Of a DNA stretch of 60,765 nt, positions 16,452-24,740 are shown one piece after another. The position numbers and the translations under genes were made by a program. The stretch spans positions 1 to 60,765 of the forward strand of contig JAHWKO010000004.1 in assembly GCA_019347855.1 (NCBI GenBank), written 5' to 3'. The DNA is from Actinomycetota bacterium (lineage in GTDB: Bacteria > Actinomycetota > Nitriliruptoria > Nitriliruptorales > JAHWKO01). The notes under the pieces were generated by a model. The model made no database searches and was not told where the DNA came from. It was given only the letters and a program-made list of their open reading frames with translations. Position 1 is the stretch's first letter, and each line of letters starts with the position of its first letter.

Positions 16452-18865
16452 CCCACCGTCTCCAGGACCGAGAGCGGGATCCGGCCGCGGACGGTCGTGC
16501 CCGCACCGGGGCGCGAGTCCACGGTCACCGACCCGTCGAGCGCCGCGAGCCGGTCAGCGAGGTTCTGCAGGCCCCGGCCACGCCGCTGGGTGGCAGGATC
16601 GAACCCGGCCCCGTCGTCGCGGACCTCGAACGTGAGGTCACCGTCCCGCTGGGTCAGTTCGACCGTGACCTCGGACGCCCCGGAGTACTTCGCGGCGTTC
16701 TGGAGGGTCTCGAGGACGCAGAAGTACACGGCGGTCTCGATGTCACGGGGGTAGCGGTCGACCTCGTCGGCGTGGATCCGCACGTCGAGCGGCGATCGCT
16801 CCGCGGCGCTGCGGAGCGCGGCGATCAGCCCCTGGTCCGCGAGGACCGCTGGGTAGATCCCCCGAGCGAGGTTGCGCAGGGTCTCCAGCGCCTCCCCGAC
16901 CTCCCGCTGCAGCTCCTCGAGCAGCGGTCGTGCCCGCTCCGGGTCCTGAGCGGCGATCGACCGAGCCAGACGGAGCTTCACGGCGAGCGCCACGAGGTGC
17001 TGCTGCGCCCCGTCGTGGATGTCGCGTTCCATACGGCGTCGTTCGGCGTCCTGCGCCGCGACGATCCGTTGGCGGGATGTGCGCAGCTCCTGCGCCTGTG
17101 CCGAGAGCACCCGCAGCCGCTCGCGGAGCTCCTCGGTGAGCCGCACGTTGCGCAGCACGATCCCAGCCTGGGTCGCCAGGTCCTCGAGGAGGCGTTCCTC
17201 GGCGGGCGTCACGGGTTCGTCCGGCCGTGCCGTGAGCGTCAGCGCCCCGAGCAGCTCACCGAGGTACACGACCGGAACGGACAGATCGGCGCCGGGGATC
17301 TCGGGCAGGTGTCCGTCCGGCATCGGCAGGGCCGGCGCGGGCTCGGCCGGTTCCGGGAACGTCGCGGTCCGGACGAGCGCCCCGTCGAGGACGACCCAGA
17401 CGTCGGCGCGAGCCGCCGTCGTGCCCGCAGCGACGGTCCGTGCGATGCGTGGCAGGACGTCGTCGCCGGCGTAGGTCTGGGTGACCCTGCCCGAGAACCG
17501 TGCGAGGACCTCGTAGGGGGTCTCGCGCTGTCCGTACACGAGGCGGTTCGCGAAGCTCCGGAGGCGGTCGCGCAGCGGCTGGAAGCCGACGGCGACGACG
17601 GTCGTAGCCAGGATCGACAGCCAGAGATCGTTGCGCGCCTGGGTCACGAACTCGCTACCGAGGACGACGATCCCGACGTAGGCCACGCCGATGAACCCGG
17701 CGAGTCCGCCGTACACGAACCCCCGGTTGATGATCCGGTCGATGTCCCACAGGCGGAACCGGATCAGGATCGCGAACAGGATCACGGGGATCGCCCCGAA
17801 CAGGGCCGGGAACGCGTTGAAGGTGAACGTCTCCAGGCCCCCGACGTCCGCCCCCGGGACGGACAGCGCGCCTGCGATGATCCCGAAGGTCACCGCCCCG
17901 GCCAGCGCCGCGACCAGGGTCGTGGCGAGCAGCCGTGACTGACGACGCTCGGTCTCGTCGTCCGCGTGCCGGAACTTGCCGATCTGTGAAGCGAGGCCCA
18001 GGACCGGGATCAGCACCCCGAACACCGCGACGTACTGGACCGGGCGCTCCCCGTGCGTCGACGCGATCCAGAGCGCGGACAGGAGGAACGCGAACGTCAG
18101 GCCCGCCGCCTGGAGCACCTGCCGCCAGCGCGGCAGCGTGGCCCAGTCCGGCTTGAGCTTGCCGTCGGGGAACAGCACGATCGCTGCCAGGTACGTCATC
18201 CCCGCGACGCCGTGGAAACCGAGGTCGTGGATCGGTCGTAGCCACGAGATCGCGTACGCGGTGTGAGCCTCGGCATTGAACACCGCCCCCGTCCCCACCA
18301 TCCCCAGGGCGAGGAGACGGGCGACCGTGTCCCTGGGACGGAGGACCATCAGGAAGATCCCGAGCGCGATGTTCATCGCACTCAAGGCGTACTGCATCGC
18401 GGTCGTAGCGGAACCGGGCGATCGGATCCCGAACAGGGTCTGTAGCTCCGTGGTGGTCGCGCGCCGGATCACCTCGCCTACGACGGGCCAGCTCCCCGGT
18501 CCGTCCCCTCCGCCCCCCCACCGGATGAAGGCGGTCTCCACCGCCGGGACCGTCCGTGCGACGAAGGGCAGGAGGCCGATCACCAGCCACGTCACCGCGA
18601 GGGCGGCGAACCCCCAGAACAACACCGCGAAGACGCGATCCGCCCAGGTGCGCACCGCCGAGGTTCGAGCACGTCCGAGCATGAGCGCCCCGAGCAGCAC
18701 CGCGGTCGCGAACCCCACCGGGTGCATGCCGCTGTTGAGGACGAACACGGCCGCGAACACCACCGCGGCCCACAGCACCGGGCCGACCGGTAGGTACCCG
18801 GTCCGGTGCAGCCACCAGAGGGTCGCCCCACCGAGCAGGAGGAGGATCGGGACGGCGAGCATCAC
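16448..18865 (-). CDS. Multi-TM GAF sensor histidine kinase
   Basis: An 805-residue paralogue of the kinase just downstream. It has more than ten hydrophobic segments in residues 1-425, the FANRLVYGQRETPYEVL linker (438-453), a GAF-like domain (about 465-575) and H617 in ERDIHDGAQQHLVAL. It also has an ATPase domain with the LQNAAKYSGA N-box and RGRGLQNLADRLAALDG. The phospho-acceptor and nucleotide motifs are intact. The frame begins GTG-ATG; the GTG overlaps the stop of the receiver-cyclase gene, while GGAGGC spacing favours the ATG 3 nt later. The kinase probably phosphorylates the receiver of the cyclase, the receiver proteins nearby, or both. Confidence 0.9.
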   Translation of the reverse strand: MMLAVPILLLLGGATLWWLHRTGYLPVGPVLWAAVVFAAVFVLNSGMHPVGFATAVLLGALMLGRARTSAVRTWADRVFAVLFWGFAALAVTWLVIGLLPFVARTVPAVETAFIRWGGGGDGPGSWPVVGEVIRRATTTELQTLFGIRSPGSATTAMQYALSAMNIALGIFLMVLRPRDTVARLLALGMVGTGAVFNAEAHTAYAISWLRPIHDLGFHGVAGMTYLAAIVLFPDGKLKPDWATLPRWRQVLQAAGLTFAFLLSALWIASTHGERPVQYVAVFGVLIPVLGLASQIGKFRHADDETERRQSRLLATTLVAALAGAVTFGIIAGALSVPGADVGGLETFTFNAFPALFGAIPVILFAILIRFRLWDIDRIINRGFVYGGLAGFIGVAYVGIVVLGSEFVTQARNDLWLSILATTVVAVGFQPLRDRLRSFANRLVYGQRETPYEVLARFSGRVTQTYAGDDVLPRIARTVAAGTTAARADVWVVLDGALVRTATFPEPAEPAPALPMPDGHLPEIPGADLSVPVVYLGELLGALTLTARPDEPVTPAEERLLEDLATQAGIVLRNVRLTEELRERLRVLSAQAQELRTSRQRIVAAQDAERRRMERDIHDGAQQHLVALAVKLRLARSIAAQDPERARPLLEELQREVGEALETLRNLARGIYPAVLADQGLIAALRSAAERSPLDVRIHADEVDRYPRDIETAVYFCVLETLQNAAKYSGASEVTVELTQRDGDLTFEVRDDGAGFDPATQRRGRGLQNLADRLAALDGSVTVDSRPGAGTTVRGRIPLSVLETVG

Positions 18866-20193
18866 GCCTCCGCGGGGACCGGTTCGCTCAGCGCGGGCAG
18901 GCGGTAGGCCATGACCGGTGTCTGACGTCCCTTCACCAGCTGCGGTTCGAGCGCCTCGGCCTCGATCGGCTCCGAGAGCGCGTGGAAGGTCGGCTCGCTG
19001 AGGACGGTCTCGCCGGGCTCAGCCCACTGCTGGATCCGTTGGGTGAGGTTCACGGTGTCCCCGACGACCGAGTACTCGATCCGCTCCTCGGACCCCAGCA
19101 GCGCGGCGGCAACCTCGCCGGTGGACAGACCGATCCCGAGGCCGAACGGCTCGAGGCCCTCGGCCTCCCAGCGTGCGTTGACCCTCGCCTGTGCCTCGTG
19201 CATCGCCGCAGCGGTCCGGATCGCGAGGTCGGCGTGGTCGTCCTGGGGGACCGGTGCCCCGAACACGGCCATGACCGCATCGCCGACGAACTGCATGACG
19301 GTGCCGTCGTTGCCGAGGATCGCGTGGTTCATCTCGGCCCGGTGCTCGTTCAGTTGGCCCGCCAGGGCGCTCGGGTCGGTGCGCTCGGCGATCGAGGAGT
19401 ACCCACGGATGTCGCTCATGAGCACGGTCACGACGAGCATCTCGGTCTCGCCGATACCGCGGCCCTCGAGACGGAGCTTCTCCGCGATCCCGCCGGGCAG
19501 CAGCCGGCTGAGGGACTCGCCCTGCTCCTCGCGGTCGATGATCGCCTGCTGGAGCTTCTTGAGGCGGTCGAGGCTGGCGGCGTTCCCGGAGGACAGCCCC
19601 TCCGCGAGCTTCACGAACAGCCGCTCGATGTCGTCTGCGATCGCGGTCGGGGTGGTGTCGCGCACCACGGCGATCGCCTTGATCGGCTTGCCCTCCGCGA
19701 CCATCTGGAGGAGCTCCTCCTCGCTGGAGGTGAGCTCGCTCTCGCTGCGGACGGGGTTGACCAGCGCCTCGACGATCTTCGGGTCCAGCACCGAACCACC
19801 CGAGGCGACCTCACGGATCGCTCGCGCCAGCTGGTCGCCCTCCGCGAGCCGGTCCTTCAGCAGGTACGCGTAACCGGCCGCCCCCTCGGACAGGAGGGAG
19901 ACGGCGTACTCGGGGTCGTCGTACTGCGACAGGATCACCACGCCCGTGCCTGGGTGGCGCTTGCGCAGCTCCTTCGCGGCGTCGATGCCCTCCCGCTGGA
20001 ACGTGGGGGGCATCCGGATGTCGGTGACCAGGACCTGTGGTCCCACTTCCTCGGCGCCCGCGATGAGCCCGTCGTAGTCCTCGGCGACGCCGACGACCTC
20101 GAGGTCGTCCTCCAAGGACAGCAGGGCCCGGACGCCCTCACGCACGATGAGGTTGTCGTCGGCTAGGAAGATGGAGATGCGTTGTTCCGGCAT
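18862..20193 (-). CDS. Receiver - decayed LuxR - class III nucleotidyl cyclase fusion
   Basis: A 443-residue protein. Receiver (1-145): D12/D13, phospho-acceptor D58, switch K113. Residues 153-197 still align with a GerE domain (ELTSSEEELLQMVAEGKPIKAIA) but have lost most DNA-contact residues. Cyclase (about 250-435): metal aspartates D261 (MSDIRGYS) and D305 (FVGDAVMAVFGAP) and transition-state N382 and R386 are present. The two purine-selecting positions are Q301 and S375 instead of the usual Lys and Asp, so ATP versus GTP use is open; a Gln at this site has precedent in mycobacterial Rv0386. Kinase-controlled synthesis of a cyclic nucleotide is the likely job. The start is ATG 20193, with no clear binding site. 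First gene of the minus-strand operon. Confidence 0.88.
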   Translation of the reverse strand: MPEQRISIFLADDNLIVREGVRALLSLEDDLEVVGVAEDYDGLIAGAEEVGPQVLVTDIRMPPTFQREGIDAAKELRKRHPGTGVVILSQYDDPEYAVSLLSEGAAGYAYLLKDRLAEGDQLARAIREVASGGSVLDPKIVEALVNPVRSESELTSSEEELLQMVAEGKPIKAIAVVRDTTPTAIADDIERLFVKLAEGLSSGNAASLDRLKKLQQAIIDREEQGESLSRLLPGGIAEKLRLEGRGIGETEMLVVTVLMSDIRGYSSIAERTDPSALAGQLNEHRAEMNHAILGNDGTVMQFVGDAVMAVFGAPVPQDDHADLAIRTAAAMHEAQARVNARWEAEGLEPFGLGIGLSTGEVAAALLGSEERIEYSVVGDTVNLTQRIQQWAEPGETVLSEPTFHALSEPIEAEALEPQLVKGRQTPVMAYRLPALSEPVPAEA

Positions 20194-20230
20194 GGGCACA
20201 TGCTGCGGGATCCCCGGCTGGCGGTCGAGG

Positions 20231-20242
20231 GGGTGATCACCC
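20231..20242. promoter_or_regulatory. Palindrome in the cyclase/CNB divergent spacer
   Basis: GGGTGATCACCC, a perfect 12-bp palindrome, lies in the 156-nt spacer between the cyclase gene (minus) and the first CNB gene (plus). A shorter GGTGG-TG-CCACC inverted repeat follows at 20251-20262. Its position suits an operator shared by both divergent units. The binding protein is unknown. Confidence 0.35.
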
Positions 20243-20349
20243 GATCTGGTGGTGGTGCCACCCCCCACGAAGGAGACGGGCCCGCACCATCGACCCGGGT
20301 GACGTGATGCGCGACCCTGCGCTCACCGACCCCGACCGGGAGTGCCGCC

Positions 20350-21369
20350 ATGCGTATCGAGTCGTCCGTCACCACCATCTCGTGGATCCCGTCGGAGTCG
20401 ATGACCGGTCCCTTCAAGCTCGGGATGGACCTGCGGCTCAGCCACTACGACGCGCCGCCACCCGAGGCGATCGAGGGGGGCGAGCACCTCGAGCGGCTCC
20501 GCGACGAGGACGCGTTCCGCTACTCGAACCGGCTCGACGCCTGGATAGAGGTCGAGGACGGCCAGATCGTGGACCACGGTCAGTCCGGGGGCATCATCAT
20601 GGGTTCGACCAGCGTGAACGTCGGCGGCAAGGGCATGACGTTCGCGGCGGTGACCTTCCCGGAGCTGCGCCCCGAGCCCGAGGTCGGCCCGGGGTGGGTG
20701 CGGTTCCAGCAGACCGTCGGAGGTAGGACCGGCGCCCCGATGCCGCGCCCCGTCACGCGGCCCCCGTTCGTGCAGTGGGTCGCGCCCACGACGTGGACGA
20801 CGCTCAGCCTCACCCTCCACGCGGACGGTCGGACCGAACGCGAGCTCGTGGGTGCCAGCCCCTTCCCACGCCACTGGGTGTACGACGACGAGGGCAAGCT
20901 CACCGCGAAGAGCGGGCTGCTGGACTTCAAGACCTGGCTGAACGAGCACTTCGGCGACAAGAGCCCGTGGGGTGAGGGGGACTCGGAGGCGGTCGTCAGC
21001 GAGGTCGAGACCCAGCTCGAACGCGAGCTGTCGCGCGTCATCATGGGTGGCGGGAAGCCGAAGAAGCGCAAGGTCAAGGCCGGCGAGGCGCTCGTCGAGC
21101 AGGGCGCGTGGGGATCGGACCTCTTCCTGCTGCTCGACGGCCAGCTGTCCGTCGAGATCGATGGCGAGGCGATCGCCGAGGTCGGGCCAGGCGCGATCCT
21201 GGGGGAGCGCGCGATCCTGGAAGGGGGCAAGCGCACCTCGACGCTGCGCGCCGTCACGCCGGCGAAGGTAGCGGTGGCGTCGTCCGACCAGGTCGACCGC
21301 GAGGCGTTGGTCGCGCTGGCGGAGGGTCACCGCCGGGAGGACGGCCGGGGACATGGGGAGGACCAGTGA
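20350..21369 (+). CDS. Unknown N-terminal domain plus cyclic-nucleotide-binding domain (copy 1)
   Basis: A 339-residue protein. Residues 1-230 form a domain I do not recognise: it starts RIESSVTTISWIPSE and has conserved blocks LSHYD, FPELRPE, GGRTGAP, WTTLSLTLHADG and ASPFPRHWVY. Residues 240-310 have the jelly-roll of CRP-like cNMP-binding domains: GEALVEQGAWGSDLFLLLDGQLSVEI, then a phosphate-binding-cassette-like stretch GAILGERAILEGGKRTST with E286 and R295 at the ribose- and phosphate-binding positions. No DNA-binding domain follows, so this is an effector of another kind. It is divergent from the cyclase and overlaps copy 2 as GTGA. Binding of cAMP or cGMP is an inference. Confidence 0.8.
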   Translation: MRIESSVTTISWIPSESMTGPFKLGMDLRLSHYDAPPPEAIEGGEHLERLRDEDAFRYSNRLDAWIEVEDGQIVDHGQSGGIIMGSTSVNVGGKGMTFAAVTFPELRPEPEVGPGWVRFQQTVGGRTGAPMPRPVTRPPFVQWVAPTTWTTLSLTLHADGRTERELVGASPFPRHWVYDDEGKLTAKSGLLDFKTWLNEHFGDKSPWGEGDSEAVVSEVETQLERELSRVIMGGGKPKKRKVKAGEALVEQGAWGSDLFLLLDGQLSVEIDGEAIAEVGPGAILGERAILEGGKRTSTLRAVTPAKVAVASSDQVDREALVALAEGHRREDGRGHGEDQ

Positions 21370-22397
21370 CGCGGATCGAGTCCTCGGTCACGGCGGTCTC
21401 CTGGATCCCCTCGCAGGCGGTCGACGGCGGGCTGCTGAAGCTCCCCTTCGAGCTGAAGCTCGCCCACTACGACCAGGCCCCACCCGATGCCCTCGCGGAC
21501 GCGCAGCTGCTGATCCAGGAGGGACGGGTCCGGTTCGCGAACGTGCTGCGCGCGGCGATCGAGGTCGAGGACGGGCGGATCGTCCAGGCGTCGCACCTCG
21601 GACGCAGCTACGTGGCCAGCACCCGCGTCGGGTGGGGGAGGGCCGGCGTCTCGTTCGCGCCGGTGCCGTTCCCGGACCTGCGTCCCGATGCCGAGCTGGG
21701 CACCGACGCCCACGGGGTCGCCTACGCGCGGTTCCTCCAGACCGCCGGGGGTCGGACCGGCAGCCCCTCGCCGCGCACGACGAAGCAGCCGCCGTACCTG
21801 CGGGTCGTCGCGCCGCCGGCGTGGACGACGCTGGCCCTCACGCTGTACGCGGACGGTCGGGTCGAGCACGAGGTCGTCGGGGCGAGCCCGTTCCCCCGGC
21901 ACTGGGTCTACACGGACTCCGGCCGGTTGGTCGGGAAGACCGGATCGATCTCGTTCACCGACTGGATCGAGCTCCCGAGCGACGGCGAGCGCACCCCGTG
22001 GGGCGACGAGGAGCACCTCGCGGACATCAGCGACGTCGAGACGGTCATCGAACGTGAACTGTCCCGCGCGATCATGCAGCAGGGTCGACGCACCCGTCGC
22101 CGCGAGATCGAGGTCGGCGAGACGCTCGTGACCCAGGGCGATCCCGGCCGGGAGGTGTACCTCCTGCTCGACGGCATCCTCCAGGTCGAGGTGGACGGCT
22201 CACCCATCGCCGAGGTCGGACCAGGCGCGATCCTGGGCGAGCACGCCGCGCTCGGACAGGGACGGCGCACCGCCACGCTGCGCGCCGTCACCCGTTGTAG
22301 GGTCGCGGTCGCCTCGGCCGAGGACCTCGACCACGAGGCACTGGCTGCGGTAGCCCGGGAGCACCGACGCGAGGTCGCTGCCGGCGACTCGAACTGA
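21366..22397 (+). CDS. Unknown N-terminal domain plus cyclic-nucleotide-binding domain (copy 2)
   Basis: A 343-residue tandem paralogue of the preceding protein, with the same blocks in the same order (RIESSVTAVSWIPSQ, LAHYD, FPDLRPD, GGRTGSP, WTTLALTLYADG, ASPFPRHWVY). The C-terminal cNMP-binding-like domain spans 245-318, with E292 and R300/R301 in GAILGEHAALGQGRRTATL. The GTG start at 21366 overlaps the previous stop and has GGGGAGGA 4-5 nt upstream. Two adjacent, diverged copies suggest a heterodimer or two targets with different nucleotide affinity. No enzymatic motif is evident in the N-terminal domain. Confidence 0.8.
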   Translation: MTRIESSVTAVSWIPSQAVDGGLLKLPFELKLAHYDQAPPDALADAQLLIQEGRVRFANVLRAAIEVEDGRIVQASHLGRSYVASTRVGWGRAGVSFAPVPFPDLRPDAELGTDAHGVAYARFLQTAGGRTGSPSPRTTKQPPYLRVVAPPAWTTLALTLYADGRVEHEVVGASPFPRHWVYTDSGRLVGKTGSISFTDWIELPSDGERTPWGDEEHLADISDVETVIERELSRAIMQQGRRTRRREIEVGETLVTQGDPGREVYLLLDGILQVEVDGSPIAEVGPGAILGEHAALGQGRRTATLRAVTRCRVAVASAEDLDHEALAAVAREHRREVAAGDSN

Positions 22398-22415
22398 GAC
22401 GGATCGAGAGGCAGC

Positions 22416-23273
22416 GTGCGACTCCACATCTGTGGGTGCCGGGGATCCACGCCGGCTCCGGGTGCCGACTTCGTGCGGTACGGGGGGCACACCTCGTGCG
22501 TCGCGGTGGCCCGCGACGGGCACGCCCCGGACCTCGTGCTCGACGCCGGGACCGGGCTGCGTCGGGTCTGGCAGCTCCTCGACGGGCAGCCGTTCCAGGG
22601 CAGCCTCCTGTTGGGGCACCTGCACTGGGATCACACCCACGGTCTGCCGTTCTTCCGCGCCGGGGATGACCCGAGCGCGCGCGTTGACCTGTACCTGCCG
22701 GACCAGGGCGTGGACGCGGCGGACCTCCTGGCGCGACAGATGTCGCCGCCCAGCTTCCCGATACGACCGGAGCAGATGCGTGGGGACTGGCGCTTCCGCG
22801 TGCTGTCCGAAGGCGAGCACGAGATCGAGGGCTACCGCGTGCTGGCCCGGGAGATCCCCCACAAGGGCGGTCGGACCTTCGGCTACCGGGTGAGCGACGG
22901 CCAGTCGTCCTTCGCGTACCTGTCCGACCACCACCCGTACCAGCTCGGGGAGGGCCCGGAGGGGTGGGGGCCGTACCACGAGGCGGCTCGCGCGCTGGTC
23001 GCGGGGGTGGACGTGCTGCTGCACGACTCGCAGTACACCGACGAGGAGTTCCCCGAGCGGGCGCACTTCGGTCACGCGACGATCTCGTACGCGGTCGGCC
23101 TGGCTGTCGAGTGCGGGGTGGGGGAGCTCGTGCTGTTCCACCACGACCCACCGAGGACCGACGACGAGCTGGACGAGATCGTGCGCGGCCTGGCGGACGC
23201 CCCGATCCCGGTCCGTGCGGCGGCGGAGGGTGACATCCTGGAGCTGACCGGCGCTCCCCAGCACAGTGGCTGA
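22416..23273 (+). CDS. Metallo-beta-lactamase-fold hydrolase, possible cyclic-nucleotide phosphodiesterase
   Basis: A 285-residue MBL-fold protein. Metal ligands: HLHWDH at 68-73 (HxHxDH), D171 in SDHHPY, HDSQYT at 203-208, and C-terminal histidines in FGHAT and FHHDP (241-245). The N-terminal GCRGSTPAPGADFVRYGGHTSC block is typical of a subgroup often annotated as class II-like cyclic-nucleotide phosphodiesterases. Its position after the two CNB genes and opposite a cyclase supports a signal-terminating role, but RNA or other phosphodiesters cannot be excluded. The GTG start is 19 nt after copy 2; the end overlaps the next gene by 8 nt. Confidence 0.8.
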   Translation: MRLHICGCRGSTPAPGADFVRYGGHTSCVAVARDGHAPDLVLDAGTGLRRVWQLLDGQPFQGSLLLGHLHWDHTHGLPFFRAGDDPSARVDLYLPDQGVDAADLLARQMSPPSFPIRPEQMRGDWRFRVLSEGEHEIEGYRVLAREIPHKGGRTFGYRVSDGQSSFAYLSDHHPYQLGEGPEGWGPYHEAARALVAGVDVLLHDSQYTDEEFPERAHFGHATISYAVGLAVECGVGELVLFHHDPPRTDDELDEIVRGLADAPIPVRAAAEGDILELTGAPQHSG

Positions 23274-24699
23274 GCGCGTGGACGCCGTCGTCATCGGCGC
23301 CGGTCCGAACGGGCTGGCAGCCGCGATCCGCCTGGCTCAGGCCGACCGCTCGGTCCTGGTGCTCGAGGCGGCGGACCGCATCGGGGGTGGGGCGCGCTCC
23401 GAGGAGCTCACCCTGCCCGGCTTCGTGCACGACGTGTGCTCCGCGATCCACCCATTGGCAGCCGGATCGCCGTACCTGCGGACCCTTCCCCTCGAGGACC
23501 ACGGACTGCGGTGGGTGCACCCCGAGGTTCCCTTCGCGCATCCGCTGGACGACGGGCCCGCCGTGCTGGTCCACCGGGACGTGCGGGCGACGACCGACAA
23601 CCTCGACGAGGGCGACGCGGCCGGCTGGCAGCGGACGTTCGCGCCACTGGTCCGTGGGTTCGAGGACCTCATGGACGATCTGATGCGGCCCGTCATCCAC
23701 AGGCCGAGGCACCCGATCCTGCTGACCCGCTTCGGACTGCAGGCGCTGCTCCCGGCGACCACCTTCGCGACCCGACGGTTCGACGGACCGCGTGCTCGGG
23801 CGGTCTTCGCGGGTTCCGCCGCGCACTCGTTCCTCGACCTGGGGCGCCCGGTCACGTCCGCCTACGGCGTGATGATCACGCTGGGGGCGCACACCGTCGG
23901 GTGGCCGGCGGCCGAGGGCGGATCCCAGCGGCTCGCCGAGGCCATGGCGTCGTACCTGCGGTCCCTCGGGGGGGAGATCCGGACCAGCGAGCGGGTGACG
24001 GCGCTCGCGCGGATCCCGCCCTCGGACCTGATCCTGTTCGACACCAACCCGGCGCAGGTCGTAGCGATCGCGGGGGACCGGCTGTCCTCGCACGTCCGGG
24101 CGCAGCTGCAGGCGTTCCCCCGTGGTCCGGGGGTCTTCAAGATCGACTACGCCCTGTCCGAGCCCGTGCCGTGGAAGGCCGCGGGCGCGAGTCGGGCGGG
24201 GACCCTGCACCTGGGCGGCACCCTCGAGGAGATCGCCGCGTCCGAGGCGGCCGTCGACCGGGGCGAGCACCCGGAACGCCCCTACGTGCTCGCGGCGCAG
24301 CACACCGTGTTCGACCCGACCCGCGCCCCAGAGGGGCAGCACACCCTGTGGACCTACTGCCACGTCCCCAACGGATCGACGGTCGACATGACCGAACGGA
24401 TGGAGGACCAGCTCGAACGCTTCGCCCCCGGCTTCCGCGACGTCGTCCTCGAGCGGAACGTCATGGGACCGAGCGACTACGAAGCGCACAACCCGAACCT
24501 CGTCGGGGGCGACATCTCCGGGGGCGCGAACAGCCTGTTCCGCTACGTGTTCCGCCCACGGGTCACGGTGGACCCGTACCGGCTGGGCGATGGCCTCTAC
24601 CTGTGTTCGTCGTCGGCGCCGCCGGGCGGCGGGGTCCACGGGATGTGTGGCCTGCGCGCGGCGGAGTCGGCCCTGCGCCACCAGCACCAGCGATCGTGA
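23266..24699 (+). CDS. NAD(P)/FAD-dependent oxidoreductase, phytoene-desaturase-like
   Basis: A 477-residue flavoprotein. The N-terminal Rossmann motif GAGPNGLAAAIRLAQ and the following VLEAADRIGGGARS are the FAD-binding signature of the phytoene desaturase/amine oxidase superfamily. The C-terminal SSSAPPGGGVHGMCGLRAAESAL is the second FAD contact. It resembles the PYROXD2/CrtI-like group rather than true carotenoid desaturases, and no carotenoid genes are nearby, so the substrate is unknown. The GTG start overlaps the MBL gene by 8 nt, so it is probably co-transcribed with the CNB/MBL genes. Its stop codon lies inside the inverted repeat at 24690-24740. Confidence 0.85.
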   Translation: MAERVDAVVIGAGPNGLAAAIRLAQADRSVLVLEAADRIGGGARSEELTLPGFVHDVCSAIHPLAAGSPYLRTLPLEDHGLRWVHPEVPFAHPLDDGPAVLVHRDVRATTDNLDEGDAAGWQRTFAPLVRGFEDLMDDLMRPVIHRPRHPILLTRFGLQALLPATTFATRRFDGPRARAVFAGSAAHSFLDLGRPVTSAYGVMITLGAHTVGWPAAEGGSQRLAEAMASYLRSLGGEIRTSERVTALARIPPSDLILFDTNPAQVVAIAGDRLSSHVRAQLQAFPRGPGVFKIDYALSEPVPWKAAGASRAGTLHLGGTLEEIAASEAAVDRGEHPERPYVLAAQHTVFDPTRAPEGQHTLWTYCHVPNGSTVDMTERMEDQLERFAPGFRDVVLERNVMGPSDYEAHNPNLVGGDISGGANSLFRYVFRPRVTVDPYRLGDGLYLCSSSAPPGGGVHGMCGLRAAESALRHQHQRS

Positions 24700-24740
24700 A
24701 GAGTTAGGACCCCTGAGACGTCGTAGGTCTTCACGATCGC
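24690..24740. terminator. Bidirectional hairpin between convergent genes
   Basis: GCGATCGTGAAGA (24690-24702) and TCTTCACGATCGC (24728-24740) form a perfect 13-bp inverted repeat around a 25-nt loop. The TGA stops of both convergent genes lie within the two arms (24697-24699 plus strand; 24731-24733 minus strand). No T-tract follows. It probably ends transcription from both sides. Confidence 0.6.

Noticed and set aside
16175..17938. A 587-codon plus-strand frame across the two kinases
   Set aside because: It crosses the boundary of two well-supported minus-strand kinase genes and has no recognisable domain.
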